Shown: positions 37,602 to 51,500, numbered from the stretch's first letter. The stretch: 64,000 nucleotides of DNA from Lineus longissimus (GCF_910592395.1 NC_088316.1:15810001-15874000); one strand, 5' to 3'. Program-made: numbers and translations. The notes: a model not told the origin generated them from the sequence alone.

Positions 37602-40600
37602 ATGGAAGGTTTTGTGATGAGTTCGATTTTTCTCGTCGTTATGATCACCTTTTCTCCTCTTTGCAAGTCGTTACCTGTATCGACACAGGCATCAGGGGGT
37701 GTAGCTCCCACAGCCGCACCATCTAAGACAGTTTTACAAACCGCCATCGCCAAGTGGAAGGAAGAAAAATGCGAAGTTCTGCCGAAAAAAGTGGAACTCG
37801 ATCAAGTAAAGTCGGCTAGTGACGTCACCACCAATTACAAATGGCTTCAGTATTGCAACATCTCATCCTCAAAGACTCCTTCATCACAGCTCTCATTATG
37901 TCTGGAATTGATAAAAGTTCTGTCAACGGACATTTGTCAAGATAGGGATGTTGCGACACGAAATCAGATGACCGAATTCCTCGCCACAACGACTCGGTTT
38001 CTTTTACTGCAAGATAAAACAGATATTTGCGAACGTTTCGGAAAGTTAACCCAGATTGGAAAAGTCAACGCTGACGTTTTGCAAAGATTAAAAGACTTTG
38101 CCCCAAAACATAAAGTCCTGGAGTCGCTGATGCTGCCATTTGAGTGCCCTTCTTACTGCAAGGATGAGGCAGAAAATGCTTGCAAATTCTTCTACATTTT
38201 GTCAGCAGTTTCAATAGGATTGCCTCTCCCAACAGGTACCTAACATACGAAGTGAAATTGTAATGCAACAACCATCTGCCATGCATATACAACAGTCACC
38301 ACATAAATCACTCCGTATTCTCTTGGCTTGTCATAGTGCTGTACCCTTTAGTTCATCAATACCGATCAGAAGATTAACATGACATGTCCTGTATAGGAGG
38401 CTATATCAGCATGCCCATCGAAACTGAGGCAATTAGGTTTAATTCCGGTTGACAATTTGTGAGAATTTTATGGCGAGAAATATGATGATCTCCTTAGTTC
38501 AAATTTTTCTTTCTTTTATTTTACAGCAATACCAACAACAACTGTACCTGTTGCAAAGGATTCGTTGAATCCTGGGAGCAAAAATGAACAAGGGATGGCG
38601 GGGAAAGCTGGTGAAGGAGAATCTAAGACCCCTGATAGCGATTTGACAACCAATACAGATGTTACCAAGACTGATGATAATCCCCCATTACAAACAAATA
38701 GTGTGTTCTTGGATGTGACAAAAACAGAAACAGAAAACTTGACAGTACCAATAACTGCCTCTCAAGTAGGTGGGGCTACATTGAACACTCTTGATAGCAA
38801 GGGTTCTACTGGTAAAGAAAACCCTGTTGAGATAGGAAGCAGTTCCAGTGGTACCAGCGAAACTTCCAAAGTGGCTGGAGACATTGGCGTTGTTGCTTCA
38901 GTATCCCCTCAGAATACTAATCCGACGTCTGTTACCGGAACAGGAGATAAGACTGTTTCAGAGGGAAAGGATGACACTGCTGTCCCACCACAGACAAATG
39001 AAAATGTACATATTTATCCTATAGAAGATAAGAAACTGGACACAAAGGTAACAACCGCACCACCGAAACCTACAGAAGATAAAAAACTGGACACAAAGGT
39101 AACAACCGCACCACTGAAATCTAAAGAAGATAAAAAACTGGACACCAAGGTAACAACCGCAGCACCAAAACCTACAGCCAGGCTGACCACTGCCAAACCG
39201 AAACAAGATGGAGCTGCTGAAGGAGCGGAAACGAAAAAAGGTACAACTGCAAGTCCAGCGAAACTGACAACCAAGTCCAGTGTTGTGAAACAGAAGGAGG
39301 CCTCCCCTGCTGCTGGAAAGGAAACGGTCACACCAACTAAAAAAACAACAGCTGAGAGTGGCGTCCGTGACACTGAACTGCCTGGTCTCTTCCCAACGAA
39401 AGACTATAGTTCAGAATATGGTGAGTCATATTGTGTAGTTATTTACAACTTGGGACATTCTGTGTTTTTGAAAATATTTCCTATCGCTGCACTTATGCTC
39501 AGTTCCTGGAGACATAGATAAGACTAAACACACTTAAAAATGTGAGATGTGGTCGAATCTGGGAAATGTTACCCCCCTTTTCCTGTCCACGCCTATTAGT
39601 GTAGTTGCATGTCCTCAGAGCTTTCTCTTATCTGTACCAGGGGGGACTCCAGTTATTCAAGATATGTTTTTGCCCTGTTCTGGTATTGCTTGATAACTGC
39701 TTTTAGGAGTCCTCTCCGTCACATTCCTCCAAATTTACAAAATGTTTTTCATCTAGTTCTAAAATATTGTTTGCATTGAGGAAGGCTTTGTTACTCTTGC
39801 AAACTTTTTTAAAAGCGCCATCATAATGTAGTAAACATTTAAACCGGACTGCAACTTCTAGCTAATGCCGCCACACGTTTATCCATTATCTAACCGTCCC
39901 ATTTAGAGTCCCATCACTATTTGACCAAAAATTAGTTCCTTCCTATCTGTTATACTTCATTTGAATTGATGACTTTTCGTAAAAATGTACATTGTTCAGT
40001 ATGTTTTGTCATGCAGTTTACAGAATTTTTATGTTGTTCGTCTCCTTGTGTCATCATGTACACATTTTCATCATGTACATATTTTTCAACTATTTTGAAA
40101 GTCTGATATTTCTAACAGGGTACTTCATGTACATAATGTATTTCTGGTGTTGGTTTTGCTACATGTTCTGGTAGTACTTCAGTTTTTTTGTCAAATGGTG
40201 ATGGGAGCTCTACATTCAGTCTTATACATTCTGTCTCTTCTTAGATTAACCTTGGCTTCTGCACCCTAAAGAGTTCAGCCAACAAGCCACTTTTATTGCT
40301 GCAAGCTATGTACTGCATAGCCATGACAACACGAAGATTGATTCCAATTTCAAATCAATCAGCGGTTGAACACTTCCAATCACAGATGTGATCATTTCAT
40401 GGCTACAGCACATATCGCAGTGACAAAAATCGCTTGTATGCAGAGCGCTAAAACGCTTTGCTTTGCTTGCTTTTTGTAGGTGATCTTGATCCTGATGGTG
40501 AGGATGAGAGTTTTTATAGTGATGATTATCAGCAGCAACTCGCTTCAGATGTTGACCCTTTTGATGGTGATGGATTTTTAGATACTCCCGAGAAAAGCGA

Positions 40601-42380
40601 AAGAGATCCTTTTGCCCGTGAGCCCATTCAGCCCATTTATGACGAAGGTGAGATGACCTTCTTAGTTGGCGCAAGTTGCCTCTTACGAAGTGTTATCTAT
40701 TATTATGTCACAATCAGAGCTCCCTCAACAGTAGACACAAAAACCAAGTTGTCTGTTTCAGCCTCGATATGCAAACTCTTATTTTCCAAAACCCCCCCTT
40801 TTAGAAATCCTTAGGAACCACAAATGTGAAGACATGGCAGAGCAATCCATCCAAATCCCTCATGCCTGTGAATGTAAGAAGAGTGATGAGAGCTCCCCAA
40901 GGAGGACATACCATCATTCCTTTCCTAGAATTGATCATACCTGTCCAATTTCTAGCAGCACGGTTTTAGACAACAGGATAAAATTAAGATAATACCATGT
41001 AGATGATTGGTGCGGGGATAATGGTATTCAGAATCATCAGATCATTTTGAGAAAGAAACCTTATCAATCATTATCTTTTTAATTCATTTAGAAGAGATAT
41101 TTTGTGATATGAAGGACATAAAAGCGCTTGGGTTGTTTGTGCAATGTTGTTTTTTTGCAGTCAAGTTTGTCCTGGCAAAGCTGAAAAGTGGCATTATCAT
41201 GTTATTGTTTGTCAGTTTTTACTTTCTTTTCATATATATTCAAGGTCATCTGCATTATTCAAATAAGTTTATTTATTCTTCGTCACTAGTTACTATCACG
41301 AAAATAATGCTCCGGGAACTGTTTTTTTTACTTTAAAGTCATAACTTCGTCATCGACAAATTGCAATACTCAAATAGTGTCATATACTATTAACTGTTAC
41401 ATTTTATGCCCCCACATAGCGCATACAGTACATACATAGATTAGATATAGATTTTGTGAAAAGACATATGGCATGGTACAAATGAAATTGATAGGCAAGT
41501 CTTATTGCGGTCAATATTTTCGTGTTGTTGCCGGGCAATAAACGCCAGGTGGCAAAAACCGGTGGTAATTGTGAAAATGGTTAACAAAAAGAAAAAATGC
41601 GCTGATGGTGTGAAGGAATATTCTGGCAGTTTTAAAAGTCCATACTCATTATTGACTGAACAGTGTTCTGGAGTGTGGTCACCTGTGGCACTTGTTGTTC
41701 CACAAACATTGTACAACATCTTAAAACTATTGAATTTTCTCAACATTGTTTATATTCCATTGCAGGTAAGACCAACGTCCTTCCTGAATCAAATTTGGAT
41801 TCAAATGGCCCAAAAACACCAATAAAAGAGGACGTCAAGTCGAGTCATTTCATGGCGTATTTCCTGACTATTGTGGTGGTTTGCATTGTGGGATATGTCC
41901 TCTTTCATAATAAACAAAAGGTAATGCTTGAGTATGCTTCCCGCCCTCTCACACATATGCTTAGCCATGATTTTGTATCAATGTGTTATGTAAATATTGG
42001 TGTGACCCTTGTCTCCTGGTGGAGTGCTGTGAAAGGACATAGAAATCGTGGTGAAAATTGTTTATGTTATAATCAACACACTGTAATCCTTTAAAAAACA
42101 CAATGATGAACATTTCAAACATTTGCCACCCTGCAAAGAAACTCTTGTCACATGACCACTTGTCTTCGGTGTGCATAAAGCTGTCCTGTCCTGTTATCTC
42201 ATTCAAAAATGTCAAATTTGATTATTTCAGATCGTTGCGTTTATTCTCGAGGGCCGAGGTAACCAACGGCGACGCCAAGCACAGTCTGGTAATGTTGAGT
42301 ACCGAAAATTATCATCAAATGTGGATGAAGTCCTCCCTGCTGCTGATAAAAAAGTGACGACACAGAACTATATCTATTAG
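37602..42380 (+). CDS. TGOLN2-like: Trans-Golgi network integral membrane protein, TGOLN2/KCT2-like
   Basis: Five exons: 37602-38235, 38527-39420, 40480-40647, 41766-41920, 42231-42380; 666 aa. A signal peptide (MEGFVMSSIFLVVMITF...) is followed by a cysteine-containing globular region (about 50-200) that I do not recognise. Next is a long low-complexity Thr/Lys/Pro region encoded by exon 2, including three tandem 17-residue repeats (EDKKLDTKVTTA...). Exon 3 encodes an acidic segment. Exon 4 ends in a transmembrane helix (HFMAYFLTIVVVCIVGYVLF) followed by HNKQK. The cytoplasmic part IVAFILEG plus YRKL mirrors TGN38/KCT2, where HNKRK, IIAFVLEG and SDYQRL direct trans-Golgi retrieval. YRKL fits the YxxΦ adaptor signal. 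Like its relatives it should cycle between trans-Golgi network and plasma membrane. The N-terminal part is not conserved enough to decide between TGOLN2 and KCT2. Confidence 0.88.
39022..39176 (+). repeat. In-frame 51-bp tandem repeat within the TGOLN2-like gene
   Basis: About three copies of a 51-bp unit encode the 17-residue repeat starting EDKKLDTKVTT. Copies differ by a few bases, so the repeat region is prone to length variation. Similar Lys/Thr repeats occur in mammalian TGOLN2 luminal domains. Confidence 0.85.
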
Positions 42381-43445
42381 AAGAAGTGGACTTGCTTTTT
42401 GTGATCACATCAACACCTACAGGCTGTCCCAAAAATTGAGATGTCTGTTTTTTTATCTCTGAAAGCAGTCATGTAAGACGTAAACTGCCTTACACCTTGG
42501 CATTAAGATTTGTTTTTAAAAAACGGACGTCTCTAAATTTTGGGCAGCCTTCTTGCTTCATTTCATAGCTGCTCACCTCCATAGATTAGGTTCAGAGTTC
42601 TGTATTCTAGTCTCATCATTTGCGGGATAGAACCTTCTGAAAATTAGATGTTATTGCCAGTAGTGGATGAAGGGTTACCCACTGCCAGAAATTAGGTTGG
42701 CCTTTCAATATTACGAAATGTATCAGAGTGAAAATGTTGCTCGGTCTAAATTGATTGTGTATAATTTCTATCATGGAACCTCCGATCTGTATTGAGCAAG
42801 AAGGTGCTCACTGAAAAGAAATTGTGTGATTGTACTGTATTCAAGGTGTAATTATTCTGTGTATATCTTATTGATCTGTGTTGAAAAGGACATATCAGAT
42901 TTCCTCTGTTTGGTCTATCCCTTTCATCAACACCAACTGGGTGCTGGGTAGAAGAGATGCTTAGAAAATATTAAAAACAAGGTCTGGGTTCTGTAAGCAG
43001 TCGGGCACGGATCCTCAATGGATGCGTGGCTGATCGATATATTTCATTATGTTCTGCCCATATTGCAGGTGGATCAGCTTGTTAAAGCGGACATATACTG
43101 CTTTACAGGTCATTGTGATTATTTGGGAATAGACTGTTATCATATTTATGCAACGGCTTTTTGTACTTATCACTATTTTCATAAAAAGTTCTTTTTTACA
43201 TCTGTGTATATTATATCATGTGGTTCACCATGGTACTTAATGCTGTCTGGTGGTCTTCTGTTAGTGTAACAATATCAGAGCGTTTAAAATCTTGAATATG
43301 AGGGGACCTTTTCCGGACCACACACTGGTCCAGATTGATACTATCACTTAACCGCTGGTGAGCGCACATGATAAGGATTTCAGCATTGTTTGTTTTAAGG
43401 TTCGTCATCACTTGTTGCACAAGCTAACACCATTATAACGTCAGG

Positions 43446-43530
43446 AGACATATTATCGCCAAATGACATAAGTTATTCCCAATGAAATTTTGGCGATAAT
43501 ATGTACAATGACTGGCGATAATATGTCGAC
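43446..43530. repeat. Inverted repeat ACATATTATCGCCA / TGGCGATAATATGT
   Basis: One copy of ACATATTATCGCCA at about 43448 faces two copies of its complement near 43488 and 43512. The spacing would allow two alternative hairpins in the transcript. Confidence 0.75.
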
Positions 43531-44054
43531 TGATGTTACAGTTTGCTCATTCTACCAGTATATCTAGACTACACGTAACGTCATGAGTGAATTTTTTTGT
43601 TTATATTTGTACCCACTGAATTACACATGTTGAAGGACACAAGTTTCACCTCCATTAATTTCAATTGCAGAACTATTCCATGTCCATTTTGTTTCTTAGT
43701 CGCTTAAGATGTGAAGTTGTAGCGGTTGCAAATATATTTGAGGTCACAGTATTGGTCAGGTTGTTTTTGCAGAGTACTGTGCTGTCTTGGCAGAGCTGGT
43801 GTGATCGATATGACAATTCTTGGGCATTTTTATTTCTCTGATTGCTCTGTTGTAAACCAGTGTCTTGAAATGTCTTCTCTTAACCCATGACAAGCCAAAT
43901 ACATCGAAATTTGTTGGTGAACAACCAAAAAACGGTCACCAGCCATCTAGGTCATTTTGATCCGTTTGTCGTGCCAACCCTTCTGGGACCTTACAGTTCA
44001 TGACTCGTACATGTCTCGGTGACTATCAGCTGCTTTGTCAATGTATACTCTGTA

Positions 44055-44060
44055 AATAAA
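44055..44060 (+). terminator. Candidate poly(A) signal of the TGOLN2-like gene
   Basis: A canonical AATAAA followed by a T-rich stretch, on the gene's strand. Confidence 0.5.
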
Positions 44061-44583
44061 ATTTTCTACTCAACACATATTCGCCAAGTTTGTAATTATT
44101 CTTAGAGAAGACTGTGTCAGTGTGAGGTCCTCACCATGGTCACTATAATCCTATGCTTTAGCAAGCTGAGGAGATAGTCTCCTTGGTAACTTCTTCTCTG
44201 CAGTCAATTTCCATAGCCGTCGCATCCTGGGGTCGTGCACCCCAACAAAACTGCCAGTTTCCTGTTCCCCACAGGGCTCCAGTGACTGGAACTCTAGCAA
44301 AAAAAGCTGGCATAGCAGGAGGAAAGTCCCCTGTCCTGTACGAATTGTCCCATCTTTCCCAACGATATCTGGTCGTTTCGCACTAGCAACTTCGGAGATG
44401 ACTTTGTTCTTGCCAAAGTGACAGGCACTTTGAATAGGCTGGTTACTCTGAGCTTAATTAAGTACGCATTTGGGGAGGGGACCTGCAAATCGGAAGTACT
44501 TGTATGTGTCAAATTGACCGACTAATGTCTGTTAGTACATACTCTTTGAAGACCATCTACAATTTTTTGAGCATGGCGAAATC

Positions 44584-45170
44584 AGAATTGTGACAGCTAT
44601 TGTCATCAGCTTGGTTGTGACAGGGTCTAGGAATGAGTGAAGCCAGCTGGTAACTACTATTCAGATTGGGGACATTGTAGCAGCTACTGCCATCAGATTG
44701 GTTGTGTGACGCAGCTAATTTACTTGTCTTTACTTGTCTTAGGGGGTTGATTGTACCTCTGTGCCGTGGATGTGTCCCGGCCAGAGTGGAACCTAAACCT
44801 GTTGTGTGAACACAACAGGTTCCACTCTGGCTGGGACACACCCACGGCACAGAGGTACAATCAACCCCCTAAGACAAGTAAAGACAAGTAAATTACCTGC
44901 GTCACATCTGTGACATGGTCTCCGCTACAGGGAGACATACAAGACATTGTGGCTTCCCATATCAAATAATGGCTCAATATGAATTTAAACAGTTTTTGTT
45001 AATCACTCGCTGATAGACGATATTAGCTGGTGCAGAAGGAGAAACCATCCCCTGTTTTTCACAACCTTCCGGAGGACTAGTCGCCAGTCGTTCACAACTG
45101 GTAACTGCTATTCAGACCCGGGACATTGTGACAGCTACTGCCATCAGATTGGTTGTGACATTGTCTCTAC
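44584..45170. mobile_element. Composite foldback repeat with a near-perfect 90-bp hairpin
   Basis: 44708 to about 44801 and about 44813-44903 are inverted copies with only a few mismatches, pairing GACGCAG at the outer left with CTGCGTC at the outer right. Outside the hairpin, a block of about 60 bp (CTGGTAACT...CATCAGATTGGTTGTG) at 44648-44707 recurs in direct orientation at 45098-45157. A shorter related copy lies near 44584. No open frame is present. The TGATTGTGAC-like motif recalls the 112-bp satellite at 9.7-11.2 kb, but the relation is uncertain. Confidence 0.82.
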
Positions 45171-48100
45171 TGGGAGACACAGGGTCTCTACTTATATGTT
45201 GCACAGGGGGGTATGTTGGAGCACTTGTTTGTGCGCAATGAATAGTTGTGGATCCATATTGAAGACAGGAAGGGAAGACTGGTGGGAAATAATGATACAA
45301 AGTTTATCCTCCAACTGAGGGCATATCATATCTATGCATCAATCAAGTTACAAGACACAAATGACCAATTAAGAGCCAGTTTATTGCTTTTCCACTTATG
45401 ATACAACACAATAACCAAAGGAGTCTGTTTTTTGGAGTACATCTACCAGTACACGGTACTACTATCACAATATCGTTACTTGATGCATAAAATAGACACC
45501 AACTGCCCAATCATTTGGACACTAGCTGTTGCAGCCGGGCTGTCGGACTGCATGCAGTAGTCGAACCCATGTTCGAAATTTAGTTCAGTGCCCGTCTCCT
45601 CTATTAGGGTCATTGGTTCGATCAACATGAACTTATTTTTGAAACCAGATGTTGAGGGATAATATAGAAGGACAGCGGGGTCCTGAAAGAAGCTTATGCC
45701 ACGAGTGCTGCCATCTATTACTTGATGAAGGCACTGGTCTCAATCAGTCCCAATCTCAGAATCAACAGGCACTGATCTTAATTTATAACTGTTTAATCTC
45801 ATTCACTGAGGGACTTCAGCTAAAATGCTCCAAGATGTCAGGCTGTTGAGTGTCATTAAAAAAATGGATAAAAAATGCATGATCAAAACACGATTAGCAC
45901 CTTTAACTCACAAATGATCCCAACAGTCGACAACACCTACATGTAGAACCGAAGAGTGGCATAGCAAAAATTGAGCATTTATTGTCAAGAAAATCACGAC
46001 AACTACAGAAAGATCAAACAATAAACACCCAAATTGTATACCTGACACACAATATGACCAAAACATTGATGCTAGGGCCAACAAACCTAACTAAATGCCC
46101 CCCAACTAAATGGGTTTTGGTTGGGGGCCAGTGGGAGGCATGATGAAACTTGAGGGAGATGTGACAAAACTTGTTAAACTGTTACTGTAAATGCCAATTG
46201 AGCAACTGGGCACTGACTATCACTGCTTCTTCAATTTATTTGTAATCTTCTCTCATACAGGCACAGAAAAAAGCCCTCTGTAGACGAATACTAACAGCAA
46301 ATCAAACACCACACCGGTACCAAGAACATTTGGACAAGCATGCCGCATTTACTACAGTATACAAAGCAATTGAACCGATAAGGCAAATTAAAGAGGATCT
46401 TATAAGTAGACGCCAGTGTTTCCTATTCTGTGAACTGGGAAATTGTCATGGCTATTATGGTTTGTAGCTTCAGTGCTTTGACAACCCTTTTTTGAAGTAG
46501 ATTTTTCTCTCTTCGCTGTTTTTGACTTATAACTCTCATGCTATTATCGCTTCACATAAAACGGACATATTTGTCATCAGAAATTTGTAGTGCATTTTAA
46601 TCATAAACTGCTGTTTTACATACAAATAGGAGTATGAATAAGAGTACCCGGTATGTCTATTAAAGAGCAGTTGACAGAACAAGATTTGACTAACAGATCT
46701 TCGGGAGTGAGAACATTGAGACTCTTTCCAAAACATTTTGCTTTAAGTCTAACACCGTCTTGTACACATTTATATAGTTACCATGCAGACAAATATAAAT
46801 GTAGAATACAGCTACCAGTAAACTGCCCTGGCCATGTACTACATGTAACTCATTAACAGAACTATAACAGATCAACGACCAACAAGAATATCACAACCAA
46901 CAATAAATCAACAATACCTGACTCACAAACTGTTACAGTCGCACTTATTTGAGCTTTTTTTCTCTTTCTCCTAACAGTTATTTAGCTTATCAAAATGCAT
47001 GTAGTCTCTCTACAAGCTTAAGTTACTTTAACCAAAGGCATTTAATGCAGAAATTAAACTTATTCTTCATTTTCTTCAAATATAAAAGAAAGAAATATTA
47101 TGACGACTAAAGTAAAAATTTTCAAAACGTTGAAATGAGCGAAATACTGAAAATTAACCTTAAAGTCTCATTGTCTCAAAGTTTGAAAGAGAATTATGTA
47201 AACATACAAGACAAAATTTCAGACAAAAATCCTCAAAATTGAATAAAGGATGGCAGAAATTGAACACAATGGGCGGTTATACAACTCCAGAATTTAATCA
47301 ACTAGAAAGCCTTTACTTAAGAGGCTTGGAGCAGCAGAATGAACTGGTAAATCATATTTTGGAATCTACTCTATCATGTTCTCTAAGAAAAAGTCCAGTA
47401 TCAAAAATAATGTTAACAAGTCTTATGAGCAATATCTTTTTCTAGGTTAATAGTGGGATCAGAGGAGGGGGGAGGCTGTCGGGTTTAAAAAGGGGTAGGG
47501 TAGGAGAGCAACTGAACAAGCAGAATAAGCATGTCAATAGAATGAGCCTGGTTACAACCAATGGAAGACAGCCTTAAAGACATAAAGATTGTCCAAAAAT
47601 CTGGCACCCAGAAAACTAATAAGTTGACTGAACGAGAGTTTCTCAATACATCTTTTTGTTTTGTTGATATTAAGTTTAGACCCATGGTTGACTTATCTTT
47701 TATCAGTTTATATGGTCAGATATCTAAATCATTTTTTCAATTATATAATCAGTGTTATTTCACTCCATTTCACTGATACTCATTCATAGAGTAGTAATAC
47801 TTTTTAAGGTCACACAGAGACCAACACGAGTCTTGGCAATACATGTACATGAAATGCACTGTTGTTGGACTGTGTCATAATTTGTGCTTGACAACTGTGA
47901 GTAGCCACATCTTTGACTGGAAAACACCACTACGAAAACCAACCATACATCCGTTGTTTATTGTAGTAAGATTCTCAATCTGTAATACTGAGCGACAAAA
48001 ATCATACAGAAGCACATTATACCAAGAAAATTTTATACCTCGGGGCGCAAAGAAACTATAGTAACACTGTCAATTAGTCAAACACATGACCAATAGCAAT

Positions 48101-48564
48101 ATGACATGAAAGAGAAACATAGGTGACCACAGATGACCTTCTTTAAAGGGATACCACAGGCGGGAGCCAGGTTGGCCAGACTGATGTTCACAATTTGGCT
48201 GATAGGTGTCCCTACCATGATAGCACTAGCAGAGTATATCAGCACTATCAAAAACCTATACACAATTACTTGTTGTACCCATAGTCTGTTTTTCACTACA
48301 TGTAAGACAGTAACACCCAGTTCCCCTACTGCAATTAATCAACACCTGAAGACTATCAATCGGACCAATTAGCTCCTGCACCAAGTCCCCCTTTACAGCT
48401 GAGGTCGATAATAACCAAAGAACCATTCATCCCCTTCACATCTCAAAGCACAAAAAACACAACAAATTTCTTGACTTAACCTTCAACATTACTAGGGATG
48501 TTACAAAGCCATTTCACTTTGGTCCCAAATCCAAATAATCCCAACTTGTCATATGCTTCACCAT
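45171..48564. other. Gene-poor region and GEMIN5 3' flank
   Basis: I found no exon that can be supported. Short frames of 60-75 codons occur by chance. The right-hand part must contain the GEMIN5 3' UTR on the minus strand. AT-rich throughout, with no clear repeat. Confidence 0.4.
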
Positions 48565-51500
48565 TTAAGTGTTTGCTTCAATCCAATTGAGATGCTCTCT
48601 TGTGACACCATTTTCCTTGATCCATACTTTGATTGTCTCGATGTACGAACTGACCTCCTTCTTGTGAATATTGCGGAGGTTCCGACAAATGTCTAGTAAG
48701 ACCTTTGACGAAAGGTGTGGGTTGGGGAATGGCACATCCTGCAAAGATAGATAGAAGGAAGAAACTCATGAATTCAGGACGGCTGCACTTGATGGGTCTG
48801 GATGACACACAGCTTTTGGAAAGTAGTGCTATCTCTCATAAAACTTATTTCATTGCCTGGACAAGTTCAGATGTTCTATCAGTCATAACTTCTCGTATTT
48901 GTAGCCAAAATGAAATCTAAATCTACCAAAGAAGTATACCAACCTTTACAAAATATGCTACCTCTGCCAATTGCTTAGAGACTTGATCCTTCTCGTTCAC
49001 CAAGATATCCATGGTGATACAATCCTTGGTGTATTTCTCGCTTGCCGGCATCTGGTACCATTCTTCAGGAACGTTATCGTATGAGAAACAGTCCTTGAAC
49101 ATCATCAGTGCAAAATCACTGTGACGTTTCCTCGCCGAGGCCCAGGCACGCAGTTTGTCCATCTCGACATAGTCGCCTTCGACTTCAACACCAGGACTTG
49201 CACCGATGATAGAATCGTCTGGTGCGCTGGGGGTAGTGAATGGGAACAGTGTACTTGATCCTTCTGACCCAGGTATAGTACTGCTGGCACTAAGACTTGT
49301 ATTTAAACTACTGCCAGGCCTACCTGGACCCACCCCATTGCTCCGACTAGGACGAGCTGCATCGTTCCCCAGGGTATTTGTATCAAGTGTTTTCTTATAC
49401 ATAACTTGCACACTGTCATTTTTTGATGCACCTCCACTTTCAGAACCACCGATCTTCAACTCCACGTGATCAGGACTAGATTCATGCTCCCCGACGTTAT
49501 CTATTTCACCGTCATCTATACAGACTGATGGAATTGGAGTACGAGGAGTGATTGGTGGTAATGTGATCGCAGGCAAGACTTGGTCATCTCTATTCATCTC
49601 CTTATCCTTGGTACGTTCCTGAACCACCTTGATAGCGCTCTCAATATACGCTAACTTTTCCGTACACATAAACCTGCGACTTTGAATCTTGTGTAAGAGA
49701 ACTTGGAAAAATGAGTCAATTCGTATGGGAGTGATGTAACCAAGAACCTTAGCACCGTGAGTGCCCTTGGATTTCACACTATCACCAGCTCCCCCAATGT
49801 CAGCCTCAAGGCTACCCTGTTTAGTCCCGACATCCTGGCATAATTCAGTTTTTGCTGAGTCACCTTCCCCTCTCTCTTCATTGACGTCTGCTCCAGCCTC
49901 GTCCGTCAGCTTCTTAACATCACCTTTTCCTGCCTTCCCTGCCTCCTTTCTGCACTCTTCCGTCTCCAGATTCTGCAGCACGTACTTGACGACACTCCAG
50001 CAATAGTAGGCTGTTATCGCCTCCTGTTGGACCTCTTGTTTGCCAATCTCCGCAATCGTACTTGCCGATGTGGAGCTGACAGAGCCATCATAACGAGCTG
50101 CCAATTTCACTGCTTGCACTTCTTGAAAGAATTGTGATATGTATTCTGGGCCTGAAAGAGTGAAATGAGCGAATGAAATGAATGAATCATCATCATCACT
50201 AACTGTATCATCCAATTCCAGTAGCTGCTCCTGGGCTTTTACTGGGGAGGAGCACATTTCTTGTGGGTCACACAAAGATTATCAGAGTGAATGTGCACAG
50301 TGACATCACTTCATGAACCGAACTCAAAAAGACAGATAAAGGATCAAGCAAAAAGTGGAAGAACAAGAGCAACATGAATGATGCCGATCAAACATTTTCT
50401 CAAACAGAATGTGGATTTACCTAAAGGCAAGACAGTGTTGCATACTCCCTGAAGTAGCTTGTCGAGCTTCTGGTCAAAACAAATCACCATCGCATCCAAC
50501 ATGTGATTGAGGGCGGCAGTCTTGTCACCAAGCAGGAGAGCCAAGATTACCAGTGAGAGGTGGCTTGACACATGAACAAGGCCCTGAAATGGAGATGTCA
50601 TGATATGTTGAATTGATTACTTTTATGAGTCAAGTGCGTTTTGACATCAGGACAATCTGTTTGAATAGCAATGTCTACAGCAACTCTCCAATTGCAGTTA
50701 CACTTTACACCTCCATTTCACTCTGTTTCAACTCACCTGCCTATAAGTCAAGTGTGCAAGCTCCCCAACGGTTGGTTTGAACCTTGATGTCCTATCATAG
50801 AGCTCCTTGACAGCACTTTCCTCCATCTTCAAATCACACTGATGGTACCACGTCTTGAGAACATCATGCAGGAAACTCTGCCGATTGACAACGACTGGTG
50901 TCCAGGGAACCATGGAATCAGTCACATCGGCATTCAGGATAATCTCTGGGAGGTCTGCCTTGTCGCCATCAAGCACGGGGGTACTCTCCTCACATTCTTG
51001 TAAAGTTGCCTCGAGTAGATTCAGCTTCTTTAACTCATGGCACAGCTTCTTGTGCACAACGCCCAGCAAGAGGGTATCCTGAAATCAGAAATAAAGGACA
51101 TCTAAGTTCAAGCACTATTTTACTTTGACATTAATATCTTGTCATTATCTCCTACAGCAAAGCCTTAGAGCCAAGTTGCGAGTCTATCAGAAAACTGACA
51201 CTGTCTACTGGTATAGTTTGTTCAATTATACTTTACAGCATGTGGCATCTTGTTCTCCAAAAAACCTCAAACATTATTGGCCTGAAAAGGTTCAGAAATC
51301 CAACCTACCTTGAGTTGGTCCTGCTTCTCAATCAATTCATTCATCACCTTCCAGTCATAGTTCTGCAGACAAAGATGAGACATTTTCCTAGCATATTCCT
51401 CCCCCAGTTCATCCTTCTGGCAAATGAAAGCGATCTTGCTAGCGTTTTTAAATCCTACTATGTCGTTTCTCCTAGTCAATATCCTCATCGCCTCTTCTGG

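Larger units (their letters stand above)
42381..44060 (+). other. Probable 3' UTR of the TGOLN2-like gene
   Basis: No further coding exon is seen. The first strong AATAAA on this strand is at 44055-44060, which would make a 3' UTR of about 1.7 kb. It contains a small inverted repeat at 43446-43530. Confidence 0.45.

Noticed and set aside
38958-39373. Two minus-strand frames with repeats rich in Phe, Val and Gly
   Set aside because: They are antisense shadows of the TGOLN2-like 17-residue repeats.
48133-48372. Hydrophobic 79-codon plus-strand frame that resembles a membrane helix
   Set aside because: It is isolated, in the GEMIN5 3' flank, with an equally open antisense frame and no homology.
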